A stretch of DNA of 61,572 bases, taken from the NCBI GenBank assembly GCA_937967505.1, contig CALCJM010000027.1, positions 1 to 61,572 on the forward strand, written 5' to 3'. Both the position numbers and the translations under genes were made by a program. The notes beneath the pieces are model-generated. The model had not been told where the DNA came from. It ran no database searches and was given only the letters and a program-made list of their open reading frames with translations. Shown here piece after piece: positions 1 through 9,757 of the stretch. Source of the DNA: an uncultured Pirellulaceae bacterium (lineage in GTDB: Bacteria > Planctomycetota > Planctomycetia > Pirellulales > Pirellulaceae). Positions within the stretch are counted from its first letter, which is position 1, and each line of letters starts with the position of its first letter.

Positions 1-1
1 C

Positions 2-736
2 GCACTTCGATGGAAAGCGGTACCGATCATCAACGAGAACGATTCCGTGGCGACCGCCGAGATCCGTTATGGCGACAATGATCGTTTGGCAGCGCGGGTG
101 GCATCAATGGTGGGGGCGGATTTACTGGTGCTGTTGTCAGACATCGATGGATTGTACACCGCACCGCCGGGGCAAAACCCGGATGCCAAGCATTTGGGCG
201 TTGTTTCGGCAATCACGCCCGAGATCGAGGCGATGGCTGGAGTGGCGGCGTCCGAATTTTCGCGCGGGGGAATGAAGACCAAAATCGAGGCGGCGCGTAT
301 CGCGACAACTGCCGGGGCGGCGATGATTATTACCAACGCCAATCAACTTAATCCTCTCTCCGCGTTATCCGAGGGCAAGAAAGCGACGTGGTTTTCACCG
401 TCGCCCAATCCGATTAACGAACGCAAACGCTGGATCGCGGGTGGGCTGGACATTTCGGGGCAATACAAAATTGACGTCGGAGCACTGGAGGCGTTGGCCA
501 GTGGGAAAAGTTTGCTGCCCGTTGGGGTGGTCGCAGTTGAAGGAAATTTTGGGCGTGGCGATACGGTGAAAATCGTTGGTCCGGACGGGCGCGTCGTGGG
601 GACCGGGCTGACCGAATACGATTCAGATGACGCTCGCAAAGTCATCGGACTGACCAGTGACCAGATCGCCAAACGCATGGGAGCAAATCTGCGCAGTGAA
701 CTAATTCATCGCGACGACATGGCGGTAGAGATTTAA
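2..736 (+). CDS. proB: Glutamate 5-kinase, C-terminal part (5' end outside window)
   Basis: ProB phosphorylates glutamate to glutamyl-5-phosphate, the first step of proline synthesis, in the cytoplasm. The frame is open from the window edge; the first visible residues contain [12 protein letters not shown] and IRYGDND, conserved amino-acid-kinase motifs of ProB, so the upstream N-terminal portion is missing. Further motifs are [11 protein letters not shown] and the [10 protein letters not shown] stretch before the nucleotide-binding region. The last ~80 residues (from about [12 protein letters not shown]) form a PUA domain, as in the long ProB form. An internal GTG at 47 is within conserved sequence and is not the true start. 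It converges with the thioredoxin-fold gene at 929; the ~190 bp between them hold no gene. Confidence 0.95.
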   Translation, partial: ALRWKAVPIINENDSVATAEIRYGDNDRLAARVASMVGADLLVLLSDIDGLYTAPPGQNPDAKHLGVVSAITPEIEAMAGVAASEFSRGGMKTKIEAARIATTAGAAMIITNANQLNPLSALSEGKKATWFSPSPNPINERKRWIAGGLDISGQYKIDVGALEALASGKSLLPVGVVAVEGNFGRGDTVKIVGPDGRVVGTGLTEYDSDDARKVIGLTSDQIAKRMGANLRSELIHRDDMAVEI

Positions 737-928
737 CGGGCCCATCGGCAAGTATTGCCAGATCTTCGGATTTTTTGAGGGGCATAACCCGGGGGGTGCC
801 CCGTAGCGAGAAGAATCGCAGGGTGGGGCAAACCAATTCAACGCGTAGTGTTATTGCGCCGACCCACATCATGCTGATATGCTGCTGGTGGGGCAGGATT
901 TCGCGGATGGGAAACCCGAGTCGGCATC

Positions 929-2086
929 CTACTTTTGCGCTTGCTCGGCCGGCGTAGGTGCGTCTTTACCATCGATACGGTCCTTTAGAACCGTCACCAA
1001 CGAGTCCTTGACTTTCGTCAAATTATAAAATTCGTACTGGCTCATTACGATTTTCCCGTCCTTGTCCAGCAACCATCCCGATGGAGTTGACCGCACGCCA
1101 TACCGGTCAACCGTTTCGTGGTCCCAGCCATTGGTGAAACCATGCAGCCCTTTTTTGAACTGTTTCTTCATGATGTGCTTAATCGCCGCCGGACGGTCCT
1201 CGTCCAGGCAAATCGACAATAGGCCAACTTTGTAACCTTCGGCTTCCAGAGTGTGGATGGCTTCCTGCACGGTTTGTTGGTAATCGGCCTTCCCCTTGGC
1301 CACGTAATCTTTTGTGCTCCAGAAATTCAGGAAAACAAATTTGGGATCGGGCTTGCCCTTTTTCGTCTGTAGATTGTCGAACCCCAGCTTCTTTTTTCCG
1401 TTATGCGTCGAAACGCTGATCTTTGGTGCCTTCATCCCCGAGGTCAGAATTGGAGTCACCAGAACAGGAATCGGATCAAGCGCCACTTCATCAAACTGGT
1501 CGCTGATTTTGATTTCTGCGAACACTTCAAAAGCGTATTTCACGCCGTTAATGTCCTCGTCGATACGTCCCTGAAGTCCGTAGATTCCCGGCGGCACGTC
1601 GTAAACAATGAACTCGCCCTGTTTATTGAAACGGAGATTGAATGCGGGGGCGTCGTCGATAATCTTTTTGTTGGCGGCAAGGAAACGCTTGCCGTTTGAA
1701 CTGTTCTCAAACGCTTTTAGCCATTTAATTTTTTGTTCCGGCGAGTAACGTTCCCAATCCCGGGGAAACGGTGCGCGAGGGAGTTGGACCTGCTGGTTCA
1801 ATGTTGTCTTGACGTTTTTGATGTTGATCTGGAACTTCTCGGGGTTCATCGACTGGTCGATGCGCCCCTTCAGCACTACCAGTTTCTGACCGCGACTTGG
1901 CCGCTTGCCACGAATTTGCCGGGCCTCGTTTGGAGATTTGGATTTGGAACGGGACTGGGCCTGACACAACGCTGGAGAAACGAGCAACGTGCCCATCAGG
2001 CAAAAGACCGCGTAACGGATGATCGTTTTTGCGAAACAGCGAACAAGTAAACGGAAACGAGAAGATGTCGGAATGGACTTGGTCAT
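929..2086 (-). CDS. Secreted thioredoxin-fold (TlpA/redoxin-like) protein lacking the CxxC motif
   Basis: 385 residues if started at the ATG at 2086, which is followed by a signal-peptide-like segment (basic region, then YAVFCLMGTLLVSPALCQA, about residues 25-43). An upstream in-frame start at 2167 would add 27 residues without signal character. The central part (~60-240) is a beta-rich region of unknown type. The C-terminal ~130 residues resemble a TlpA/AhpC-TSA thioredoxin fold: FVFLNFWST at 251-259, and a cis-proline segment GVRSTPSGWLLDKDG near 331-345. Where TlpA proteins have WCxxC, this one reads WSTKD, so a normal disulfide-exchange role is unlikely. Export is inferred; function is unknown. 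Divergent from purA. Confidence 0.75.
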   Translation of the reverse strand: MTKSIPTSSRFRLLVRCFAKTIIRYAVFCLMGTLLVSPALCQAQSRSKSKSPNEARQIRGKRPSRGQKLVVLKGRIDQSMNPEKFQINIKNVKTTLNQQVQLPRAPFPRDWERYSPEQKIKWLKAFENSSNGKRFLAANKKIIDDAPAFNLRFNKQGEFIVYDVPPGIYGLQGRIDEDINGVKYAFEVFAEIKISDQFDEVALDPIPVLVTPILTSGMKAPKISVSTHNGKKKLGFDNLQTKKGKPDPKFVFLNFWSTKDYVAKGKADYQQTVQEAIHTLEAEGYKVGLLSICLDEDRPAAIKHIMKKQFKKGLHGFTNGWDHETVDRYGVRSTPSGWLLDKDGKIVMSQYEFYNLTKVKDSLVTVLKDRIDGKDAPTPAEQAQK

Positions 2087-2417
2087 GTGAGAACTCGGAA
2101 TCAAACGCAATAAAACAGGTTCAGACGTGGCTTCCACGGAAGCTTCTGCCTCGCAGCACTGTACCAATAATCGACCACGCTGGAAGTTAAATAAAGATAC
2201 GGCTTTGCCGGATACGTAAAAACAGCCGGATTGGATTGATAATCCCTCTTAAATCCTGAACTTTACTCGACGATTTTAAGCTTGAGGCTCAGTTGCTGGT
2301 TGACCATTTTGCCTATGAAAACGTAAACTTTCAAGTTTGCCAGATCAACACACGAATGTAGCGATTCTGCGGCTAGTGCTGGCGACACGTTCATTTTGAT
2401 ATTTCAAGGAGTCCGGG

Positions 2418-3746
2418 GTGCCAGGACAGTGCGTAATCGGGTTGCAGTGGGGTGATGAAGCCAAGGGGAAACTGGTCGATCTGTTGACTGAAGGGAAAGA
2501 TCTGGTCGTCCGCTATCAGGGCGGTGCCAATGCGGGGCATACCGTTGTGATCGGCGACGAGGTTTACAAACTGCACCACATCCCCAGCGGGATCATCAAT
2601 GAAGGTGTGTTGAATCTGATCACTCCCGGCGTGGTGATCAATCCGCCAACAATTCTCGAAGAGATGGATATGCTGCTGCCGCGCGGCATCGATGTCACCA
2701 AGAGATTGAAGCTTTCCCAACGCGCCCACGTTGTCATGCCGTGGCACGTGCTGGAAGATAAAATGTGGAACGAACTGGTCTCGGGCAAGGACAACATCGG
2801 GACAACCCTGCGCGGGATTGGCCCCTGTTACGCCGACAAGGTCGGTCGCAGTTTTGCGATTCGGCTGGGGGATCTGATTCAGCCCTCTTTTCCGGAACGT
2901 GTTCGCAAGATTGTCGAAGTCAAAACCAAAGTGCTGTCGGCTGCGTCCGGTGGTACCGCCGAATCGCTCGACGCAGAAGCCATTATCAAGCAGTTTTCCG
3001 CTTACGCCCAACGACTGCGCCCGATGATCGCTGACACCACCAGCATCCTCCTAGACGCGGTGGACGCGAACAAAGATATTCTGTTTGAAGGGGCGCAGGG
3101 TTCATTGTTGGACATCGATCACGGTACATTCCCGTTTGTCACCAGCAGCAACGCGTCGGGGACCGGAATTTCAACAGGATCGGGCGTGCCCGGTAACTGG
3201 ATTGGCAAAATCATCGGTGTTTGTAAGACGTATGCGACGCGTGTTGGTGGCGGTCCTTTCCCAACCGAACAGGACAATGACAAGGGCCAGCATATCCGCG
3301 ATATGGGTAACGAGTATGGAACGACGACCGGTCGACCGCGCCGTTGCGGTTGGTTCGATGCAGTGGCCGTGCGTTACACGGCACGGTTGAGCGGTGTGAC
3401 CTCGATCGCGCTGACGATGGTGGATGTGTTGAGCGCACTGGCCGAAATCGAAGTTTGTGTGGGGTACAATCTGGATGGTCAGAAGATTGATTATTTTCCC
3501 GGCAATGTTGACGACCTGCGTCGTGTCGAACCTGTTTACAAATCATTCCCGGGCTGGCAACAGGATGTCACCGGGGCACGGTCTCTGGATGATCTGCCGA
3601 CTGCGGCCATTAGTTACGCGCATGAGATCGAGAAACTGGTCGGGCGCCCGATTCAGTTTCTGTCCGTTGGCCCGGATCGGGCGCAAACGATTCATGTGCC
3701 CGAAGGCGTCACATTGAAGGACTACTTGAGCAAACGGCCTGCGTAG
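2418..3746 (+). CDS. purA: Adenylosuccinate synthase
   Basis: 442 residues, the normal family length. It condenses IMP with aspartate using GTP to make adenylosuccinate for AMP synthesis. The N-terminus reads [15 protein letters not shown], the PurA nucleotide-binding loop (usually GDEGKGK), followed by QGGANAGHT, the IMP-binding segment. [36 protein letters not shown] and [13 protein letters not shown] are further PurA signatures. The start is GTG at 2418, supported by AAGGA at 2406-2410, seven bases upstream. It stands alone, divergent from the thioredoxin-fold gene across ~330 bp that should hold its promoter. Confidence 0.97.
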   Translation: MPGQCVIGLQWGDEAKGKLVDLLTEGKDLVVRYQGGANAGHTVVIGDEVYKLHHIPSGIINEGVLNLITPGVVINPPTILEEMDMLLPRGIDVTKRLKLSQRAHVVMPWHVLEDKMWNELVSGKDNIGTTLRGIGPCYADKVGRSFAIRLGDLIQPSFPERVRKIVEVKTKVLSAASGGTAESLDAEAIIKQFSAYAQRLRPMIADTTSILLDAVDANKDILFEGAQGSLLDIDHGTFPFVTSSNASGTGISTGSGVPGNWIGKIIGVCKTYATRVGGGPFPTEQDNDKGQHIRDMGNEYGTTTGRPRRCGWFDAVAVRYTARLSGVTSIALTMVDVLSALAEIEVCVGYNLDGQKIDYFPGNVDDLRRVEPVYKSFPGWQQDVTGARSLDDLPTAAISYAHEIEKLVGRPIQFLSVGPDRAQTIHVPEGVTLKDYLSKRPA

Positions 3747-3781
3747 GAAACGATACGCCCGAGGATACCTACAGACTTCGT

Positions 3782-3819
3782 CCCACGGGTTTGGTAACCG
3801 CCCACGGGTTTGTGAACCG
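3782..3819. repeat. Imperfect tandem repeat, 2 x 19 bp
   Basis: Two adjacent 19-bp units, each beginning CCCACGGGTTT and ending AACCG, differ at two bases. They lie in the 5' untranslated region between purA and the chosen uppS start. Each unit has a weak internal dyad (CGGGTTT/AACCG). A regulatory role is possible but not shown. Confidence 0.6.
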
Positions 3820-3925
3820 CTTCCTTTTCCGCAATTGCCGATCGCCAATAGAAGCTTCCTGTGAATTTGAGGGGGAAAAGGGGGCACGTGTAGGGAACCT
3901 TCGGTTTTGTACTGCCCGAGAAAAT

Positions 3926-4681
3926 ATGTCATCTACTGAATCCCAACCTGATTTCGCCATTGAAGTGCCGCCCGAAAAGCGGCCCCGGCATATCGCGATC
4001 ATCATGGACGGCAACGGCCGCTGGGCTCAACTGCAGGACCTCCCGCGCATCCGCGGTCATCAACAGGGAGCGACGCAGGTGCGGTTGGTGACTGAGGAGT
4101 GCTGCCGACTGGGGATCGAGCAATTGACGTTGTACTGCCTGTCCAGCGAAAACTGGAAACGCCCCCAGGAGGAGCTGGGATTTCTGATGTTTCTGCTGTC
4201 GCAGTACATGATCGAAGAGCGTCAGACGATGGTGGAAAACAACATTCGCCTGAAAATCATTGGCTCGCGCGAGCGGATTCCGACAGACGTTCAACAGGAA
4301 ATGGATATCAGTTTGGAACTGACGGCCAAAAATACGGGAACGACACTGTGCCTGGCGATCAATTACGGTGGTCGCGCTGAAATTGTCGATGCAGTCCGGC
4401 GGATTTGCAGCGAGGTGCAGGATGGATCGATGGCGACCGATGACATCGACGAACAGCTTGTATCGGACCGTCTGTACACTGCGGGGATGACGGATCCAGA
4501 TCTGTTGATTCGCACTGCCGGCGAGATGCGGATCAGCAATTATTTGTTGTGGCAGATCAGCTATGCCGAAATGTGGGTTACCGAAAAAATGTGGCCGGAG
4601 TTCTGCGAGGCAGATTTGATGCGGGCAATCGTCGATTTTTCCAAACGCCGCCGACGTTTTGGCGGGCTGGATAAGGAATAG
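3926..4681 (+). CDS. uppS: Isoprenyl transferase (undecaprenyl diphosphate synthase)
   Basis: UppS adds isopentenyl diphosphate units in cis to farnesyl diphosphate, making the C55 lipid carrier for peptidoglycan and surface polysaccharides. The ATG at 3926 gives 251 residues, the usual size; the frame runs on upstream to 3791 but that part does not look like the family. IAIIMDGNGRWA (24-34) holds the catalytic Asp28 and the conserved GNGRW. SSENWKRP follows, and DLLIRTAGEMRISNYLLWQ is the C-terminal signature. cdsA starts ~106 bp downstream on the same strand, a pairing common in bacteria, so the two are probably co-transcribed. Confidence 0.96.
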   Translation: MSSTESQPDFAIEVPPEKRPRHIAIIMDGNGRWAQLQDLPRIRGHQQGATQVRLVTEECCRLGIEQLTLYCLSSENWKRPQEELGFLMFLLSQYMIEERQTMVENNIRLKIIGSRERIPTDVQQEMDISLELTAKNTGTTLCLAINYGGRAEIVDAVRRICSEVQDGSMATDDIDEQLVSDRLYTAGMTDPDLLIRTAGEMRISNYLLWQISYAEMWVTEKMWPEFCEADLMRAIVDFSKRRRRFGGLDKE

Positions 4682-4787
4682 GCATCGCACACCGAAGCAC
4701 AACGCGGCACCGGTACCTGGAAGCCTCTCGATAGCGGCACAAATTTCTTGCTACCTTTCAAATTATCACTATCCTTGGAGTCCTCCG

Positions 4788-5699
4788 TTGCTCAGCCGTC
4801 GTCTTGCCTCCGCTGCCGTCTTGATCACGATCATGGTCCTGTTGGTTCGTCTTGATTTTTGGTTGGCGACCGACGGAGTGCTGGGACGGGCGGGGGTGGT
4901 CTTGGTTGGGCTGTCGCTAATCGTGGGAGCGCTGACGGCGATCGAATTTGCACATTTGTGGAAGGAACGTGGCTGTCAGTCCGGCCCTCTGATGGCGACC
5001 GGAACCGTCGCCATGATCGCGGTGGCGTCGCTGCCACTTTTGTGGCGGGATTACCCAACCGATTGTCCTATCGGATATTTTGGCTGGACCGTGGCGGGAG
5101 TGATCACAGGGCTGATGGTCAGTTTCTTTGCCGAAGCCAGAAAGTTTGAGGGGGCGACGGAAGAACCGGGAGCCGTTGCCGGCCGGATTGGGTTGAGCAT
5201 GCTGGTTTATGTTTATTTGGCGATGTTGTTTGGGTTTATCTTACCGATTCGCAATATTGACCACAGCAATGCCGTTGGCCTGTTGGCGATCGTGTTGCTG
5301 ATCGCGACAGTAAAAATGTCCGATGCATTTGCCTATTTTGCGGGAAAGAGTTTTGGCACAGTGAAGATGGCACCGGCGCTCAGTCCGGGCAAAACGGTTC
5401 AAGGATCGCTGGCGGCTCCGGTGGGCGGCTGTTTTGCGGCGGCGATTGTTGTCTTCCTAGTCAGCCCGAGAATCTTCGGGATGCAGGTAGACCGACCGTG
5501 GTGGTTCTTTCTGGTTTACGGCGTCATCGTAACACTGGCGGGGATGTTGGGCGATCTGGCCGAATCGCTGCTTAAAAGAGACGCTCAAATCAAGGACTCG
5601 GGCAGTATGTTGCCAGGGCTGGGTGGGTTGTTGGACGTACTGGATTCATTGGTATTTGCTGCTCCGGTGTCGTTTCTGATCTGGGTTGCCACCAAGTAA
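4788..5699 (+). CDS. cdsA: Phosphatidate cytidylyltransferase
   Basis: CdsA converts phosphatidic acid and CTP to CDP-diacylglycerol, the precursor of bacterial phospholipids, in the inner membrane. The protein is almost entirely hydrophobic with about eight membrane segments. The C-terminal signature is clear: SDAFAYFAGKSFG, LSPGKTVQGSLAAPVGG, and then KRDAQIKDSGSMLPGLGGLLDVLDS, written here in two overlapping parts of the CDP-alcohol-type motif. The start is taken as TTG at 4788, with GGAG at 4777-4780 seven bases before it, giving 303 residues. The open frame extends back to 4659, overlapping uppS, but that extension is polar and unlike the family. Confidence 0.93.
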   Translation: MLSRRLASAAVLITIMVLLVRLDFWLATDGVLGRAGVVLVGLSLIVGALTAIEFAHLWKERGCQSGPLMATGTVAMIAVASLPLLWRDYPTDCPIGYFGWTVAGVITGLMVSFFAEARKFEGATEEPGAVAGRIGLSMLVYVYLAMLFGFILPIRNIDHSNAVGLLAIVLLIATVKMSDAFAYFAGKSFGTVKMAPALSPGKTVQGSLAAPVGGCFAAAIVVFLVSPRIFGMQVDRPWWFFLVYGVIVTLAGMLGDLAESLLKRDAQIKDSGSMLPGLGGLLDVLDSLVFAAPVSFLIWVATK

Positions 5700-5757
5700 T
5701 GGACAGTAGTATTATTGAATTGTAGCACGGGGTTCCCCCCTATTCCGCGACGCTCTT

Positions 5758-6477
5758 CTACGCCCCGATGCCGGTAACGGCCGCTGCGGTCAGCGCTGCC
5801 GTTTCCACGCGCAGGATGATTTCTCCAAAACTGACCGGTAACCATCCGCTGTCTGCAAACGATGCGAACTCGTCTTCGGAGAAACCACCCTCCGGCCCGA
5901 TCAACCAACAAACGGAGTCGGCCGCATTTAATTTTTGTCTGACCGCTGCCAGCGACGCGTCGGTGTAAGGATGAGCCATCAGGAACAGGGCCGTTTCGCC
6001 CGCCGTTGGCATCCCGAGGGCTTGTTGCACCGAAACCGGTGGCAAGACCTCCATCAGGTAGCTGCGTCGGCACTGTTTGGTGGCTTCAATGATTTGCTTG
6101 TTCAATCGTGCAATCACTTTGTCGTTGACCTGGGCGACGCTGCGGGCTGTATTCAACGGTATCAGACGGTCAACGCCAAGTTCCACCAGTTTTTCGATCA
6201 GGAACTTCTGACGGTCGCCCTTGGGCAGTGCGGTCACGATCGTGATCGAACAAGCCAGCTTACGTTCAGGGCGCGACTCCGAAAGTTTACGAACCGCCAC
6301 GCGTTTTTTACTTTTATGGGTGATTTCTGTCCGAAACTCATTGCCGGCGGCATCAAATAGCGTCAGTGTGTCACCGATGGACGCCCGCATCACATTGGCC
6401 ACGTGATGAGCTTGGTTATCGGAAAGTTCGATTTCGTCCCCATGGAAGGGAGAATCTATGAAAAAACGATCTGCCAA
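5758..6477 (-). CDS. rsmE: 16S rRNA (uracil1498-N3)-methyltransferase
   Basis: RsmE methylates U1498 of 16S rRNA using S-adenosylmethionine. It has an N-terminal PUA-like RNA-binding part (about 1-70, with NQAHHVANVMR) and a C-terminal SPOUT knot domain: EATKQCRRS (131-139), WLIGPEGGFSEDE (191-203) and ILRVETAALTA (221-231). The TTG at 6477 gives 239 residues, the usual length, beginning MADRFFID as in other family members. The frame stays open to 6639 but that leader is unlike RsmE. It converges with cdsA and is divergent from the membrane-protein gene at 6616. Confidence 0.94.
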   Translation of the reverse strand: MADRFFIDSPFHGDEIELSDNQAHHVANVMRASIGDTLTLFDAAGNEFRTEITHKSKKRVAVRKLSESRPERKLACSITIVTALPKGDRQKFLIEKLVELGVDRLIPLNTARSVAQVNDKVIARLNKQIIEATKQCRRSYLMEVLPPVSVQQALGMPTAGETALFLMAHPYTDASLAAVRQKLNAADSVCWLIGPEGGFSEDEFASFADSGWLPVSFGEIILRVETAALTAAAVTGIGA

Positions 6478-6615
6478 AGGAATCCCCGGTCGGGTTTGAT
6501 CTGGAAAGAATGACGGAAACCAAGCTACAATCACCCGGGTAGAGATGATTGAATCGAGACTCAAATTAGAACTTAAAACAAAGCCGCTGCTGAAGCCGGG
6601 CAGCCAGATAACGAT

Positions 6616-7257
6616 ATGACCGAAATTACGTTTCCACAAGACGAAGGTGATCCGCTGACAGTGGATTTAAAACATCCGGGGATCGCAGCACTGCTGGCGT
6701 GGCTGATTCCCGGGGCTGGCCACTTCTACCAAGGACGAAAGGGCAAAGCGGTCCTGTTCTTTGTCTGCATCATGGGCATCTTCCTGTTCGGCCTTGGGCT
6801 GGGGCGGGGCAGGGTGGTTTATGCTTCTGCGAAACCGGGCGACTATCGCTGGCAGTACCTCTGCCAGGTCCAGTGCGGGCTGGTCGCGTTACCGGCGGTT
6901 GCCCAGTGGCTACAAACGGCCGACGGAAAAGATCCCTTTTTCGTATTGTGTGAACGTTATCCGGGAAACTATCCGGATGTGAGTTTGCAATTCAAAAAGA
7001 TTACACCCGAGAATCAAGATCCTCAGTACAGCGGGCCAACGCTGAAGGACGGTTTTATGGCACCACCGCCGGGGCCTGTTTCGCTGGGGAACGATCCTGA
7101 CGTCATGTCCATGTGGTATTTTGATTACCGACACGACTATGACATGGGCCTGCTATTCACCACGGTTGCCGGACTGCTGAATGTATTGGTCATCTATGAT
7201 GCGGCGGTCGGACCCGCAATTATCACGCCGTTACAGAAGCGACTGGACCAGCAATAG
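6616..7257 (+). CDS. Membrane protein, DUF6677-like (planctomycete)
   Basis: 213 residues. The N-terminal third has HPGIAALLAWLIPGAGHFYQGRKGKA (residues ~17-42), the TM2-like double-glycine hairpin seen in planctomycete DUF6677 proteins, followed by a second membrane segment. A soluble, Pro-rich central part (~80-165) is followed by a C-terminal membrane helix (~175-200). Function unknown. The small membrane protein at 7317 follows on the same strand after 59 bp, so the two may be one transcription unit. The family name is from memory and should be confirmed by a Pfam search. Confidence 0.7.
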   Translation: MTEITFPQDEGDPLTVDLKHPGIAALLAWLIPGAGHFYQGRKGKAVLFFVCIMGIFLFGLGLGRGRVVYASAKPGDYRWQYLCQVQCGLVALPAVAQWLQTADGKDPFFVLCERYPGNYPDVSLQFKKITPENQDPQYSGPTLKDGFMAPPPGPVSLGNDPDVMSMWYFDYRHDYDMGLLFTTVAGLLNVLVIYDAAVGPAIITPLQKRLDQQ

Positions 7258-7316
7258 GCAACATTGGGGCATTCATCAATGAAGCTCTGGTAGTCAAAAT
7301 AATCGCGGAATAAATC

Positions 7317-7544
7317 ATGTTTGAGATTTCAACACTTCTCGCAATAACGGGACTGCTTGCCCTTGGCGCGGCACAAATCTGGTACTCGATCCCGCTGATC
7401 ATCGCCGTCAGCCTCGTGTGGGGAGCGACGCGCCACGAACGACTGACGGAGATCATTACCCAATCCATTCGTTCGCTGATCTGGGTGCTGACGTTCATGG
7501 GGATCATTTTTGCGCTGATCTTTTGTGCCGGCTATCTCCAATAG
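7317..7544 (+). CDS. Small two-helix membrane protein
   Basis: 75 residues with two predicted membrane helices (about 5-30 and 52-72) separated by a short basic loop containing WGATRHERLTEII. I do not recognise a named family. The position directly after the DUF6677-like gene, the absence of an overlapping better candidate and the sensible charge distribution argue that it is real. Function unknown. Confidence 0.6.
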   Translation: MFEISTLLAITGLLALGAAQIWYSIPLIIAVSLVWGATRHERLTEIITQSIRSLIWVLTFMGIIFALIFCAGYLQ

Positions 7545-7607
7545 AGCCGGTATAGTCGACTGCTGTGTGAGGGCAGGCAGGCCCATCACAACCCACACTA
7601 CACAGCG

Positions 7608-8027
7608 TTAGAGAACTTCGCGTCGCAGTTTACAACTGGAGACAAACGTCGGGTTATTGCGGATGATAAATGGGACAATCCACGCATTTTCCTGGTACGG
7701 AACCGAAACACGTACTTCAATTTCTTTGGTGTCTTGGGTGATGACGTTCGGCAGAACTTCGACCACGGCTCCCGTTGCACCGATCGAATCAAGCACTTTG
7801 TCCACCGCTGCCTCCACTGAGGCCTGCTGGACACCGGGAATGATGCCGACGCGCGCCCCTTCATAGGCCGCACTTTCGGTAGCATGTTTAAGCATGTTTG
7901 CGGTCGCCATCTCCAGACAGCCAAACAGCAACAGAAACAGAATTGGAAGGCAAACGGCAACTTCGACGGTGACGACACCGCGTCGAGATCTATCTTTGGA
8001 TTTGATTTGTGTCTTGGGGTTTCGCAT
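7608..8027 (-). CDS. TadE-like pseudopilin (first cassette, distal)
   Basis: 139 residues. A basic N-terminus precedes RRGVVTVEVAVCLPILFLLLFGCLE (about 15-39), the TadE signature: a hydrophobic helix with a Glu near its start, as in class III minor pseudopilins. AAYEGARVGI follows, typical of TadE. These proteins are processed by the Tad prepilin peptidase and take part in Flp pilus/Tad secretion assembly. It is the last gene of a minus-strand unit running 10225 to 7608, 83 bp after the vWA TadG-like gene. Start supported by CCGGAAA upstream. Confidence 0.85.
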   Translation of the reverse strand: MRNPKTQIKSKDRSRRGVVTVEVAVCLPILFLLLFGCLEMATANMLKHATESAAYEGARVGIIPGVQQASVEAAVDKVLDSIGATGAVVEVLPNVITQDTKEIEVRVSVPYQENAWIVPFIIRNNPTFVSSCKLRREVL

Positions 8028-8110
8028 GGTATTTCCGGATGAACTGAAAAGGTGGCAAAAAATCTCTTGAATGGTCTACGCTGATACTGCGGCTGGCCAA
8101 TGAACAATGA

Positions 8111-9145
8111 CTATTCGATCAACAGAACCTGCAACTGTTTGGCGATGGTCTGGAAGGCCTCCAGCAGTTCTTCATCGTTTTCAGCGTGCAGGTGAATGCC
8201 ACCACCAATGTCCGCGACGGTCTCCATCAGGCCACGATTGGCACCCCGACTGAAGGTAATGGTATGAACAGTTACGCCGGCGGGAGTTGCGTCCCGGGCC
8301 ACAATGTCGGGAGAGACACCTCGATTCTGGTTGCCGTCAGTCATCACAATGACAGATTTAAGTGCGAAGGGTCGAGCTTGTGCGTCATTCAGGATGGAGT
8401 CCAGACCAGATTCCAGCCCGCGTCCAATGGCTGTGAATCCGCCCGGGCTTTCGTTGGCGAACGCATCCCGTACCAATTGGAGATCGGGTGTCAGGTTCTG
8501 CACCTTGCGCTCCTCAGATGAGTAAACGGTCAGGCTGAGGTGTTCGCGTTGCGAGGTCTCATTGAGTTCCAGCAAGAAAACATCAAGTGCATTTTGAAGC
8601 GCGTCGAAACGTCCGTTCTGGCTCATGGAACCCGACACATCCAAAACCAGGGCAATGTCGCGATCGAGCCGTGTGGCCGTCGCTGACTGAACGGGTTCAA
8701 ATTCGGACAGACCGAACAATTGAGCGAAAAACAGTCCGACGGGGCCTGACGGGGAATCATTGGTGCGTTCGCCAATAACACGTACGGAATTCAGCGGAGT
8801 ACCATCTTCTTCAAAAAAGAAAGATCCGTCATCGCGTTGTCCGGATGCCCCAAAAGTGATTTTATTGGTGTCCAGTTTCAGTCCGGCACCGGCAACGTTG
8901 TTTGCTTCAGCAACGCGTAGGGCCGCGTCAATGGCGGCGCCTCTGGATTGTTCGCGGCCAAGTGCTTCGACGGCAGCTTTGGCGGCACCATCGGTCGCGG
9001 TGCGCAACTCACTGCGGACAACATGAATGGTCGCAATATCAATGGCCAATGCGGCAGCGGCGAAGAAGATAATAATCACAACGGCCACGTAAGGCAGCAT
9101 GGCTCCGTCGCGATTTTGATGACTGTTTTTGAAAGTACTTTTCAC
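8111..9145 (-). CDS. TadG-like protein with vWA domain (first cassette)
   Basis: 344 residues from a GTG at 9145, preceded by GAGG five bases upstream; the frame extends to 9214 without family character. An N-terminal helix (RDGAMLPYVAVVIIIFFAAAALAIDIA, here given as residues ~12-38) is the TadG membrane/pilin-like part. Residues ~165-340 form a von Willebrand A domain with the MIDAS motif DVSGSMS, a Thr in GGFTAIGRG, and Asp in VIVMTDGNQN, so metal-dependent ligand binding is plausible. It lies between two TadE-like genes in the same operon, and is a paralogue of the protein at 16835. Confidence 0.85.
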   Translation of the reverse strand: MKSTFKNSHQNRDGAMLPYVAVVIIIFFAAAALAIDIATIHVVRSELRTATDGAAKAAVEALGREQSRGAAIDAALRVAEANNVAGAGLKLDTNKITFGASGQRDDGSFFFEEDGTPLNSVRVIGERTNDSPSGPVGLFFAQLFGLSEFEPVQSATATRLDRDIALVLDVSGSMSQNGRFDALQNALDVFLLELNETSQREHLSLTVYSSEERKVQNLTPDLQLVRDAFANESPGGFTAIGRGLESGLDSILNDAQARPFALKSVIVMTDGNQNRGVSPDIVARDATPAGVTVHTITFSRGANRGLMETVADIGGGIHLHAENDEELLEAFQTIAKQLQVLLIE

Positions 9146-9258
9146 GAGAACCTCGAACCGAAATAAGGAGAGTAGTGGACGGTAACCAGACTGATGCAGT
9201 GGTCTTGGAACCACTGTTGAGGGCCGACGATAAATTGGTGCGACTTTGGAGGGCAGAA

Positions 9259-9708
9259 CTATTCTTTGACCATCACGGCTTCCGCAGAAACGCTTTGCAG
9301 CGTAAACACACCGGAAAAGAAAAGTGAGTTGTCTTTTGTCGGGGCGGTAACACGTACCCGGATGAACTCGCCCTGTGGAACGGAACTGATGTCGCCGGGG
9401 ATAGTGTCAACAGTGACTCCTTGCAGCTTGCGTCCATCGGTAACGGCGGTGGCGACACTACTGACGTCTGAATTGAGAGCATTCTCCTTGATGGCAACTT
9501 TGACGCCCTCGTAGGCGGATTGGATCAACGCCTGACGGAGAAACAGAAGGCTGGCACCCTCAATCGAGCCCGCCACGATCAGCAATAGTAACGGAAGGCA
9601 AACAGCAAACTCAACCGCAGCTGCGCCGAAGCGCTTACTGCGATGTCGTCTGGCTGATTGGAGGGTAGGCTTCTTGGCTCGTGTGAGTTTTCTGGACAGC
9701 ATTTTCAT
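9259..9708 (-). CDS. TadE-like pseudopilin (first cassette, proximal)
   Basis: 149 residues, with a strongly basic N-terminus and FGAAAVEFAVCLPLLLLIVAG (about 27-47), the TadE membrane helix with its conserved Glu. QSAYEGVKVAIKE follows. An alternative start two codons in (9702) is possible. It lies between the HAMP-like membrane protein (49 bp upstream) and the vWA TadG-like gene (113 bp downstream), all on the minus strand. Confidence 0.85.
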   Translation of the reverse strand: MKMLSRKLTRAKKPTLQSARRHRSKRFGAAAVEFAVCLPLLLLIVAGSIEGASLLFLRQALIQSAYEGVKVAIKENALNSDVSSVATAVTDGRKLQGVTVDTIPGDISSVPQGEFIRVRVTAPTKDNSLFFSGVFTLQSVSAEAVMVKE

Positions 9709-9757
9709 GATTCATTACTTTGAGATAAGTTTGATTCAACGCGTCCGGCGCCGATTG

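Noticed and set aside
775..840. GCCCC/GGGGC inverted repeat between proB and the next gene
   Set aside because: Only a 5-bp stem with a long loop; too weak to call a terminator or repeat.
2391..3011. 206-codon open frame on the minus strand
   Set aside because: Antisense to purA; shadow frame.
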